From Deltaproteobacteria bacterium (GTDB lineage Bacteria > Desulfobacterota > Syntrophia > Syntrophales > UBA5619): a stretch of 27,556 bases of DNA. The notes below the pieces were generated by a model. That model saw only the letters and a list, made by a program, of their open reading frames with translations, made no database searches and was not told the DNA's origin. Positions within the stretch are counted from its first letter, which is position 1; every line of letters begins with the position of its first letter. This document shows positions 7,852 to 14,456 of this stretch, one piece after another. The DNA is taken from positions 1-27,556 of the forward strand of contig JAJFTY010000220.1 in the NCBI GenBank assembly GCA_021372695.1. The letters run 5' to 3'. The position numbers and the translations under genes are program-made.

Positions 7852-8895
7852 CTATTCTGCAATTCTAACAGCCTCGCCTGTCTTTGCGGATTCGAGAATG
7901 GCCAGGATCACGGCGAGCGTCCGCGTTCCGTCTTCGCCCGAGATCAGCGGCTCCGCTTTTCCTCGGATGACATCATGGAAGTGCCTGAGCTGCTCGGGAT
8001 AAGCGTTGTGTTCGAAATGGGGCACCGGCTGCGGCGCCAGGGGGCTGTCCCAGCCCCGCCGGGCAGGATCGCGATAGGTCCAGAGCGTCAGGTTCGGGAA
8101 AGAGAGGGATCCCTGACTGCCCATGAAATACCAGGCATTCTGGCCCGTCATCGGCATATTGGGATTCTCACCGATCCCCATTTCCAAATTCCACGGCGTG
8201 GCCGCCGCATCGCTCGCGAAGACGGTGCCGAGGGCGCCATTGGCCAGCGTCAGGATCACCGCCGCGGTGTCCTCCACCGCGTAGCCCCGCATGCGGTTGC
8301 TTTTCTGCGCGCGCACCTCGGTGATTTCTCCACAGATGAACCTCAGGCTGTCAATCTCATGGATCAGGTTGATCATCACCGGCCCGCCTCCCGGCTGGAT
8401 GCGCCAGGCGACCTGGTAATAGGAATCCGGCTTCAGGCTGGCCCACATCCCCGCAACCCCGACCAACTCGCCGATTGCCCCGCTGCGGACGAGATGGCGG
8501 GCCTCCTTCATCCGGGTGTAATGGCGCCGATGGTGACCGACCTGGACGACCACCCCCGCTTTTTTCGCCTCGGCGTTGAGTTCATTCGCCGCTTCTACTG
8601 ATTCGGCGATCGGCTTCTCCACGAACACCTGGATTCCGGCGCGCGCGCATTCGATGCCGATCGGCACATGCAATTTGTTTGGCGTGGCCACGATCACGGC
8701 ATCGGGCTTGTCCGCCGCAAGCAGCTCCTGGTGGTTTTCATAACACCGGATCCCGAACTGTCTCGGCAGGACCCAGGCGGCCGGATCCGGATCGGCCACG
8801 CCGACCAGTTCAAAATCCGTTGAATCCAGCGCGGTTTTGATATGGGTCTTCCCGATGACGCCGGCTCCGATAATCCCCAGTTTCATTTTAGCCAT
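7852..8895 (-). CDS. Gfo/Idh/MocA family oxidoreductase
   Basis: An NAD(P)-dependent dehydrogenase of 347 residues, the family that includes inositol dehydrogenase and glucose-fructose oxidoreductase. The N-terminal Rossmann domain has GIIGAGVIGKTH (7-18). The conserved EKP motif is at 93-95 (FVEKPIAES). The C-terminal substrate domain shows GHHRRHYTRM (120-129) and GGGPVMINLIHEIDSLRF, where His179 is the conserved catalytic-site His. ATG 8895 is preceded by GGAAGGAG. It lies between the tautomerase (50 bases upstream) and the isomerase (69 bases downstream). In this setting it probably oxidises a ring or side-chain hydroxyl of the sugar- or cyclitol-like substrate. Family is certain, substrate not. 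Confidence 0.92.
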   Translation of the reverse strand: MAKMKLGIIGAGVIGKTHIKTALDSTDFELVGVADPDPAAWVLPRQFGIRCYENHQELLAADKPDAVIVATPNKLHVPIGIECARAGIQVFVEKPIAESVEAANELNAEAKKAGVVVQVGHHRRHYTRMKEARHLVRSGAIGELVGVAGMWASLKPDSYYQVAWRIQPGGGPVMINLIHEIDSLRFICGEITEVRAQKSNRMRGYAVEDTAAVILTLANGALGTVFASDAAATPWNLEMGIGENPNMPMTGQNAWYFMGSQGSLSFPNLTLWTYRDPARRGWDSPLAPQPVPHFEHNAYPEQLRHFHDVIRGKAEPLISGEDGTRTLAVILAILESAKTGEAVRIAE

Positions 8896-8945
8896 AGCTC
8901 GCTCCTTCCTACCAACGTTTGATGTTGCCCTGCCGCCGCCTGCCC

Positions 8946-9350
8946 CTATCGGTCAATCGCAAGCAGGCCTCCGATGGAATTGTGGATGCGGTTCATCTCG
9001 GAGAGGATGATCTGGATCCGCTCCGGATGGGTGCCGAAATTCCGCGAGATGTCCTCCGTGATCCCTTTGACCAGGGCCCGCTTCTGATCCAGCGAGCGGC
9101 CCTCGAAGAGCTGAAGCTGCACGATCAGCCAGGGGATATCGTCCAGGGGCAGCGCGGACGGATCCTCGACCTCGCTTATCAGCCTGCCGCTCACGGCCCG
9201 GCTGTTCCTCGGGGTCGGGTAAAACTGGACCTGAACATTCGGGGGCTTGACGACCGCCGCGGCGCACACTGTCTTGGTGAGATCCCTCACCAGGGCGATC
9301 TTCTGCGCGTCGGTGTGCTCTTCATAACACTGGATGTGAAGTTGCGGCAT
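8946..9350 (-). CDS. Tautomerase-superfamily protein with two 4-OT-like halves
   Basis: A 134-residue protein built from two beta-alpha-beta units of the 4-oxalocrotonate tautomerase fold, as in the cis-CaaD/malonate semialdehyde decarboxylase groups. The first half is residues 2-60, the second 73-128. Pro2, which becomes the N-terminal catalytic proline after Met removal, is present (MPQLHIQCYE). The second half starts with an internal proline at residue 73 (PWLIVQLQLFEG) and repeats the pattern SLDQKRALVKGITEDI. AAAGGAG lies seven bases before the ATG. It precedes the Gfo/Idh/MocA gene and follows the SDR remnant. Possible jobs are keto-enol tautomerisation or decarboxylation of a ketoacid intermediate. 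Confidence 0.82.
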   Translation of the reverse strand: MPQLHIQCYEEHTDAQKIALVRDLTKTVCAAAVVKPPNVQVQFYPTPRNSRAVSGRLISEVEDPSALPLDDIPWLIVQLQLFEGRSLDQKRALVKGITEDISRNFGTHPERIQIILSEMNRIHNSIGGLLAIDR

Positions 9351-9378
9351 TCAGACACTCCTTTCAAATACGATGAAT

Positions 9379-9410
9379 GGCAGCGGCGCTCTTCCTCAAG
9401 AGCCGCTGCC
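9379..9410 (-). promoter_or_regulatory. Strong intergenic hairpin downstream of the SDR remnant
   Basis: GGCAGCGG...CCGCTGCC is extended by CTCTT/AAGAG around a CCTC loop, with a two-base bulge in the left arm, giving about 13 pairs. It lies just after the SDR remnant stop and before the tautomerase ribosome-binding site. No T tract follows on either strand, so I read it as an intercistronic hairpin and not a terminator. Confidence 0.5.
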
Positions 9411-9416
9411 TTGAAT

Positions 9417-9717
9417 CTAGTCGATATGCATTTCGCCTTCGATGAAGATGGTCTGCCCGGTCATGTAAGTGGCCAGGGGAGAGGCCAGGTAGAGCACCAG
9501 AGGCGCCACGTCCTGGGCATCCGCGAAACGCCTCATCGGGATCTTGGAAAGGACGCTTTCGCATCGCTCCCTGTCGGCCAGCAACCCTTCGGTCAACTGC
9601 ATCTTCACATAACCCGGAGCGATGCCGTTGACGTTGATCCCGTACTCTGCCACCGGTGCCGCCGGTGATCAGAACGCCTTTGCCCCTGAAATTCAACATT
9701 TCCTTACTGTAGTCCAT
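9417..9717 (-). pseudogene. SDR-family dehydrogenase with an internal deletion
   Basis: The start of a short-chain dehydrogenase is visible from ATG 9717: MDYSKEMLNFRGKGVLITGG, the usual NAD-binding opening. Right after the glycine-rich turn (near 9655), the sequence jumps, in another frame, to a normal SDR C-terminus: EYGINVNGIAPGYVKM, then RFADAQDVAPLVLYLASP, MTGQTIFIEGE and stop at 9417. The middle, which should hold the Ser-Tyr-Lys active site, is absent, about 130 residues by comparison with ordinary ~250-residue SDRs. The join also shifts frame, so no functional enzyme is expected. It stands at the head of the tautomerase gene set, downstream of the LysR gene. An assembly collapse is an alternative to a true deletion. 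Confidence 0.82.
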
Positions 9718-10033
9718 ATATCCCCGCTCCAGTCCCTATCCGGCTTTCGTGAACGGTCATCACCCTGTTCCTCACGCTGTCCGGCGTCCTGCTTCCTCCC
9801 GCTGTTTGGATTCTTCAAAAGAATACGCGAATTATTGATGAGATAAAGGCATCTGGTGGTTGATCAGCCCATGTTGTCTTTTGTCGATCTCTCTCTAGCC
9901 GGAGCAAGAGAGAAATTCAAATACCGATTATTTATTGAACCGATAAAATTCCCTTATTTCGGGCAGTCGGTGGGCATGGCTGAATGAGTTTCAGGGTCTT
10001 GATGGAGGCTATTCCGGGTTCAAAACATGCACT
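9718..10033. other. Intergenic region between LysR gene and SDR remnant
   Basis: About 316 bases with no gene I can support. It contains an imperfect ten-pair inverted repeat (TCTCTCTAGC / GCAAGAGAGA, 9890-9913) and, just beyond it, an AT-rich patch with ACCGAT repeated directly at 9923 and 9939 (16-base period). Its location upstream of the SDR-tautomerase genes and downstream of LysR makes it a plausible control region for that unit. No clean -35/-10 pair was found. Confidence 0.4.
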
Positions 10034-10942
10034 TCATGCAACAGCGGGGCTTGGATGAACGAACTCCTGAGTGCTCGCTTTCACGAATTCGACAAACTTC
10101 TGTGCCACCGGCGAAAGGTAAGCCCCCTTCATCCACATCATGCACATAGGACGACTTGAATTAACGCCTTTAATCTCCAACGATTTCACATTGAAATATT
10201 TATTGCCAAACATTCTCGGGACCATGGAAATCCCAAGTCCCGAGGATACCATGCCGGCGATCATCGCGTTGTCTTCCGCTTCCCGCACAATCTTGCAGGT
10301 CGCTCCGGCTTCAACAAAAATGTTATCGATAAAGCTTCGGATCCCGGTATACGGCCCGTAGGCGATGTACTCGTACTTCTCGGTGTCTCTAAGCTCCACC
10401 TCGCACCGCTTGGACAGGGGATGATCCTTGCTTACAATCAGCACCAAATCTTCGTCATACACCCGAAAGAATTCCAGCTCTTCATCTTCCACTTTGGAGC
10501 CGAAGCCGATGTCCACCTTTCTCAGCTTCAGATTCTCCACAGTTCTCCTGGTTGGGTTTTCCCGAAAATCCAAAGTGATGTTTTTGTGGGACTGATTCTC
10601 GTAAAACTTCCTGATCAGGAAGGGCACATAAATTGAATTCATCGAGCTGACGTGGGAAATAATGACATTCCCCTTGTAGGGGCTGACCAATCCCTGGATC
10701 TCTGTTTTGCCCGTTTCCAGTTCATCCAAGGCATTTTTTACCCGGATGAGGAACATATCCCCGTACCTGGTCAGTTTGATATTGCGGCCCGTCTTATAGA
10801 ACAGAGGGGCGCCCAATTCCTTTTCCAATTCCGAAATGGCATAACTCAGACAGGGCTGCGTAATGGACAATGCATTCGCCGCCCGGGTATAATGTTCAAC
10901 CTCTGCGATTTTCTTAAAATAGTAGAGCTGCTGCATATTCAT
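10034..10942 (-). CDS. LysR-family transcriptional regulator
   Basis: A 302-residue regulator of usual length. The N-terminal winged helix-turn-helix is clear: MQQLYYFKKIAEVEHYTRAA, LSITQPCLSYAISELEKELG and PLFYKTGRNIKLTRYG (residues 3-62). The rest is the two-lobed periplasmic-binding-protein-like effector domain. ATG 10942 is chosen because AAGGG lies upstream and LysR homology begins at once; the longer open frame to 11095 adds 51 unconserved residues. It is transcribed divergently from the deformylase gene and in the same direction as the SDR-tautomerase-dehydrogenase set, so it may control that set. The effector is unknown. Its AT content is somewhat higher than that of its neighbours, a possible sign of separate origin. 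Confidence 0.92.
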   Translation of the reverse strand: MNMQQLYYFKKIAEVEHYTRAANALSITQPCLSYAISELEKELGAPLFYKTGRNIKLTRYGDMFLIRVKNALDELETGKTEIQGLVSPYKGNVIISHVSSMNSIYVPFLIRKFYENQSHKNITLDFRENPTRRTVENLKLRKVDIGFGSKVEDEELEFFRVYDEDLVLIVSKDHPLSKRCEVELRDTEKYEYIAYGPYTGIRSFIDNIFVEAGATCKIVREAEDNAMIAGMVSSGLGISMVPRMFGNKYFNVKSLEIKGVNSSRPMCMMWMKGAYLSPVAQKFVEFVKASTQEFVHPSPAVA

Positions 10943-11225
10943 GGCGATACCCTTCTTCCGATCATTCATCAAACCCGATCCGCGACCCATGACGAGTGAT
11001 CCTCCTGCTCGCCACAAGCCTGAGTTGACCGACGAAACCGCAGATTTGGGGTGCCCGGTAAGACGCACTCTATAACACATTTCGCATAATGTCACCCATG
11101 CCTGATCCTAAAGCACATAACAACCCGTTTTCGTTTAGACTATCTCCGGGACGGCTTTCGGGGCCGGCCATTTTTTGATTGACAAGCTCCGGTTGCGGTT
11201 ATAGTTCTCAACCGGAGGGGAAGAG
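10943..11225. promoter_or_regulatory. Divergent promoter region of LysR and deformylase genes
   Basis: For the plus strand, TTGACA at 11179-11184 is followed after 15 bases by TATAGT (11200-11205), a plausible but short-spaced sigma-70 promoter for the deformylase gene. A perfect inverted repeat, CTCCGGTT (11187-11194) and AACCGGAG (11210-11217), brackets the -10 region and could be an operator or a stem at the 5' end of the message. For LysR on the minus strand, AT-rich TTATGCG/TTATAG stretches lie near 11068-11085, but no pair is convincing. Confidence 0.5.
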
Positions 11226-11858
11226 ATGGCGCCAAAGACGGGAAAAACGGCGGAGGGGAAGGCAGGTTCCCCACCCGCACATCGAGGAGAAGAGATGTCA
11301 CCACACAAGGTTCTGACCCTCTGGAACGGGGAGCAGATCAACGAGGAGGAGACCCGCATCCTGCGCACGCCGTGCGTCGAGACGCCGGTCCCCTGCGACG
11401 CGGAGACGGCCCGGGCGGTGCGCACGCTCCGCAGCGCCTTCCTGGAACGCGAGGATGCGGTCGGTCTTGCCGCGCCGCAGATCGGCATCGGCCGGAGGAT
11501 CATCGCCTTCCGCTGCCGGAACTTCGACGACAAGGACCCCGCCGCGAGGAAAGAGGACTGTGAGATCCTCATCAATCCGCGGATCACCCAATTGCGGGGA
11601 GAGCCGGAGGTCGCCGAGGAGGGGTGCCTCTCCTGCCCGGAGATCCGGGTGGAGATCAGCCGCTATCCGGAAATCAAGGTCCGGGCCTGCGACGCGCAGG
11701 GACGCAAGGTGACCAAGCGCTATATCGACTTCGCCGCCCGCGTCGTTCAGCATGAGATCGACCACCTCGACGGGAAACTGATCGTGGACTACGACGGCTC
11801 GATCTTCATCCCGAAAAATCGGCAGCAGTTCTTCGCCAAATTCTTTCAGGAGAAATAG
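11226..11858 (+). CDS. def: Peptide deformylase
   Basis: Removes the N-formyl group from nascent proteins in the cytoplasm, an essential metal-dependent reaction. All three family motifs are present in the 210-residue product: GLAAPQIG (motif I), EEGCLSCP (motif II, with the metal-ligand Cys) and QHEIDHLDG (motif III, HExxH). The annotated ATG 11226 has CGGAGGGG upstream. A second in-frame ATG at 11295 has GAGGAGAAGAG just before it and gives a more typical 187-residue enzyme, so the first 23 residues may be untranslated. A clear terminator follows at 11904, so this is a single-gene unit. It is not linked to fmt as in many genomes and may be a second copy. Confidence 0.95.
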   Translation: MAPKTGKTAEGKAGSPPAHRGEEMSPHKVLTLWNGEQINEEETRILRTPCVETPVPCDAETARAVRTLRSAFLEREDAVGLAAPQIGIGRRIIAFRCRNFDDKDPAARKEDCEILINPRITQLRGEPEVAEEGCLSCPEIRVEISRYPEIKVRACDAQGRKVTKRYIDFAARVVQHEIDHLDGKLIVDYDGSIFIPKNRQQFFAKFFQEK

Positions 11859-11903
11859 GGCCGCTGCGCTCCTTGTGCCTGAGGTACCGGTATCTTCCCG
11901 GGA

Positions 11904-11928
11904 AGAGGAAGCACTTCCTCTCTTTTTT
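11904..11928 (+). terminator. Rho-independent terminator after the deformylase gene
   Basis: AGAGGAA (11904-11910) pairs perfectly with TTCCTCT (11915-11921) around a GCAC loop, followed by CTTTTTT. It lies 46 bases after the deformylase stop. Confidence 0.85.
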
Positions 11929-12172
11929 CGTGGATTTCAGATCGTCTTCGTGATAGTGAAAATGCCACCATAAATAGCAGTTGAATAGGTTCCGTCCCTG
12001 ACCGGTCGGGGGGGGGAAAATATGGACTTGCTAGATACAGCCCCCCGTTTCTGATCTGAGAACGGGGTTTTTTATTTTGTGGAATGACGGCCGGCAGGCG
12101 ACAGGACTCATGGCGGTAGAGCGTGATGCACTGCCGTCGAACAGGCGGAAGACCGGAATGAAATAAGGAGGA
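11929..12172 (+). other. Leader/intergenic region before the stressosome operon
   Basis: This stretch holds no gene. Between the deformylase terminator and a second terminator at 12043 lie about 114 bases with a weak promoter candidate (TTCGTG 11947, 17 bases, ATAAAT 11970) and a run of nine G (12008-12016) that could pair with the CCCCCC at 12041. The layout would suit a short terminated RNA or an attenuated leader. Nothing else is recognisable. Confidence 0.35.
12043..12078 (+). terminator. Rho-independent terminator upstream of the stressosome operon
   Basis: CCCCGTT (12043-12049) pairs with AACGGGG (12061-12067) around an 11-base loop and is followed by TTTTTTATTTT. It ends about 95 bases before rsbR. 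It either stops read-through from upstream or attenuates the stressosome transcript. Confidence 0.8.
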
Positions 12173-13075
12173 ATGGCGACCGTGAATCGAGAAGCGAAGA
12201 GAAAAGAAAGGGGTGACGCAGAGGGGTTGCGTCAGGAGCTGGTGGTCCATTTCCGCGGCGAGCGCAATTCCCTGCGAAAGGCATGGGTCCATCAGATGAC
12301 CGCCAAGCAGTTGCTGGAGGGCATGACGCCCCAGGAGACCGAAGCCGAATCCGCCACGATTTACGACACGTGCATCGAATGCCTCGAGACGGCCCGCTAC
12401 GATTCTGCCGAGGCCTATGCAAGAAAAATGGCGGAAAGGGGCGTCCTGCGCGGCATGACCTCCGAGCAGATCATGGGCGGCATGCTGACGCTGCGCGACG
12501 TTTACGGCCGCAGTCTGTTCGGCCGGTACCGCAAGAATATGGCGCAGCTCACCGCGGCGCTGGACGTCTATGAGCCGGTCGCCAACAGCATCTTGGCCAT
12601 CGTCGCCATGGCCTTCATCCGGGAGCGGGAGAACGTGGTTCGCCAGCAGCAGGAGGCGATCCGCGAGCTCTCCACCCCCGTCCTGCAGGTCAGGGAAGGG
12701 CTGCTGATCCTGCCGATCATCGGTTTGATCGACTCCCTCCGGGCAAAGCAGATCACAGAGCAGTTGCTCCGCGCGATCCGGGCGAACCGGGCCAAGGCCG
12801 TGGTGATAGACATCACGGGCGTCCCCGCGGTGGACTCCAAGATCGCCAATCACCTTCTCCAGACGGTGGATGCAGCGCGGCTCATGGGCGCCCGGGTCAT
12901 CGTTACCGGACTCTCTCCGGACGTCGCCCAGGCCCTGGTATACATCGGCGTCGATCTGATGCGATTGAAGACCGTGGGAGATCTGCAGGGGGGCATCGAA
13001 GAGGCGGACCGGTTTCTGGGTTACAAGGTCGGGGTGATCGAATCGGCGGCTCCGGCAGAGACGGTGAAAGGATAG
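12173..13075 (+). CDS. rsbR: RsbR-like stressosome sensor protein with STAS domain
   Basis: A structural and sensory component of the stressosome, the large RsbR-RsbS shell that holds RsbT until stress. The 300-residue protein has a helical N-terminal half (1-150) in the position of the globin-like RsbR sensor turret, a linker helix (150-170), and a C-terminal STAS domain (171-285) with VVIDITGVPAVDSKIANHLL and the GARVIVTGLSPDVAQAL stretch. Ser222 occupies the place of one phosphoacceptor of B. subtilis RsbR. The second site appears to be Ala254 where Thr is usual (from memory, to be checked). AGGAGG sits one base before ATG 12173, so GTG at 12182, ten bases away, is probably the real start. 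First gene of a five-gene operon. Confidence 0.88.
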   Translation: MATVNREAKRKERGDAEGLRQELVVHFRGERNSLRKAWVHQMTAKQLLEGMTPQETEAESATIYDTCIECLETARYDSAEAYARKMAERGVLRGMTSEQIMGGMLTLRDVYGRSLFGRYRKNMAQLTAALDVYEPVANSILAIVAMAFIRERENVVRQQQEAIRELSTPVLQVREGLLILPIIGLIDSLRAKQITEQLLRAIRANRAKAVVIDITGVPAVDSKIANHLLQTVDAARLMGARVIVTGLSPDVAQALVYIGVDLMRLKTVGDLQGGIEEADRFLGYKVGVIESAAPAETVKG

Positions 13076-13082
13076 AACGGCG

Positions 13083-13454
13083 ATGAGTATACCCATTCTG
13101 AAACAGGGGTCCTACCTGATCGCCTCCATCCAGTCATCCCCTTCCGATTCGGAATGGCGGGAGATGGGCCGGCAACTGGCGGAAAAAGTGGGCAGGCTGC
13201 GCTCGCGGGGGGTGGTGGTGGATGTGACCGTGCTGGATCTGATCGATTCCTTTGCGGCGCGCACCCTGCGTGAGATCGCGCAGACCATCAAGCTGCGCGG
13301 CGCAGAGCCCGTCATTGTCGGCATCCAGCCCGAGGTTGCTTTTTCCATGGTGCAGTTGGGCCTGACACTGGGAGATGTGCCCACCGGGCTGGACCTGGAG
13401 GAGGGGATGGCCACGCTGGATGCCATTCTGAAGGTCGAGAGAACCCATGTCTGA
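13083..13454 (+). CDS. rsbS: RsbS-like stressosome scaffold (STAS protein)
   Basis: A single-domain STAS protein of 123 residues that forms the stressosome core with RsbR and is phosphorylated by RsbT. The opening IPILKQGSYLIASIQ is nearly the textbook RsbS start. The phosphoacceptor loop is LDLIDSFAARTLREIA with Ser56 in the place of B. subtilis Ser59. The GIQPEVAFSMVQLGL stretch near the end is also characteristic. It starts seven bases after rsbR, and its last eight bases overlap rsbT, so translation is probably coupled. Confidence 0.93.
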   Translation: MSIPILKQGSYLIASIQSSPSDSEWREMGRQLAEKVGRLRSRGVVVDVTVLDLIDSFAARTLREIAQTIKLRGAEPVIVGIQPEVAFSMVQLGLTLGDVPTGLDLEEGMATLDAILKVERTHV

Positions 13455-13848
13455 AGAGATGCGGATCCCCATCCGCTCCGAGTACGATATCGTCACCGCC
13501 CGGCAACGGGTACGGGAGCTGTGCATCGCGCTGAATCTGTCGAGTGCGGAGCAGACGCTTGTGGCCACCTGCGTCTCGGAACTGGCGCGCAACATCGTCG
13601 AATATGCCGGTTCGGGTGACATGATCATGGCCCTGGTCCGGAGCAAGGAGAGACAGGGGATCGCCATCATCGCCGAAGATGACGGACCGGGGATCCCGGA
13701 TATCGAACTGGCGATGAAGGACGGCTACTCCACGAGCAAGGGCCTGGGCCTGGGACTTCCCGGCTGCAAGCGGATCATGGACGAGTTCGAGATTGCCTCG
13801 AAAAAAGGCAGGGGGACGACGGTGACCATCAGGAAATGGAAACGGTGA
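13447..13848 (+). CDS. rsbT: RsbT-like serine/threonine kinase and switch protein
   Basis: A GHKL-fold kinase of 133 residues. In the stressosome it phosphorylates RsbS and RsbR after stress, then is released to bind and activate a downstream partner, normally the phosphatase RsbU. ATP-site motifs are intact: the N box VSELARNIVEYA with Asn49, EDDGPGIPD (77-85) and STSKGLGLGLPGCKRIMDEF. It overlaps rsbS by eight bases and rsbX by 13. Instead of RsbU the operon encodes a histidine kinase with an RsbU-like N-terminus (14453-15442), which is the probable release target. Confidence 0.94.
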   Translation: MSEEMRIPIRSEYDIVTARQRVRELCIALNLSSAEQTLVATCVSELARNIVEYAGSGDMIMALVRSKERQGIAIIAEDDGPGIPDIELAMKDGYSTSKGLGLGLPGCKRIMDEFEIASKKGRGTTVTIRKWKR

Positions 13849-14456
13849 GAAGCCCCTTCATCGATTGGGGCGCAGCCAGCCTTTCGCTCGCCGGAGAGAA
13901 ACGGTCGGGTGACGCCTACGTCGTGAAAGCTGAGGGGAAAAAATTTCTCGCTGCCGTCATCGACGGCCTGGGTCATGGCGAGCTGGCCGCGGACGCAGCC
14001 GCGATCGCCGCCGGGATATTGACCAGCCGGTCACTCGACGACGATCTCGTTTCGCTGGTCAGGCAATGCCATGAAGCACTCCTGAGGACGAGGGGAGTCG
14101 TTCTCAGCCTGGCCCTGTTCGATGCCGCGAACCATGCCATGACCTGGCTTGGCGTCGGCAATGTGGATGGTCTTCTTTTCCGTTCCGATCCGCAGGCAAA
14201 TCCGGCCCACGAATCGCTTCTCCACAGAGGCGGCGTCGTCGGTTATCAGATGCCGCCTCTGCGTCCTTCCACGACCCATGTCGGCCGGGGAGATCTGCTC
14301 ATTTTTTACACGGATGGCATTGCCAGCGGATTTGAAAAAGAGGCGAATCCGGAAATCGCACCCCAGCAAATTGCCGATACGATCCTGACAGATTACAGCA
14401 GGAAAAATGACGATGCCCTGGTGCTGGCGGTACGTTATACCGGGGGGCAGGCATGA
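13836..14456 (+). CDS. rsbX: RsbX-like PP2C phosphatase
   Basis: A small SpoIIE/PP2C-type phosphatase of 206 residues that resets the stressosome by dephosphorylating RsbS and RsbR. Metal-binding acidic motifs are present: GDAYVV (Asp), AAVIDGLGHGELAADAA (Asp and the DGxGHG core, 46-62), WLGVGNVDG, LLIFYTDGIASGF, and the C-terminal KNDDALVLAVRY. There is no sensor domain, which fits RsbX more than RsbU. It overlaps rsbT by 13 bases and the kinase gene by four (ATGA). Confidence 0.9.
   Translation: METVRSPFIDWGAASLSLAGEKRSGDAYVVKAEGKKFLAAVIDGLGHGELAADAAAIAAGILTSRSLDDDLVSLVRQCHEALLRTRGVVLSLALFDAANHAMTWLGVGNVDGLLFRSDPQANPAHESLLHRGGVVGYQMPPLRPSTTHVGRGDLLIFYTDGIASGFEKEANPEIAPQQIADTILTDYSRKNDDALVLAVRYTGGQA

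Noticed and set aside
6895..8601. Open frame of 568 codons on the plus strand
   Set aside because: Antisense shadow of the isomerase and Gfo/Idh/MocA genes, which have intact motifs.
12008..12016. Nine-G run as a G-quadruplex
   Set aside because: A single G run without neighbouring G tracts on the same strand cannot form an intramolecular quadruplex; base pairing with CCCCCC is more likely.
11846..13096. Open frame of 416 codons on the minus strand
   Set aside because: Antisense to rsbR; crosses two terminators and has shadow-like composition.
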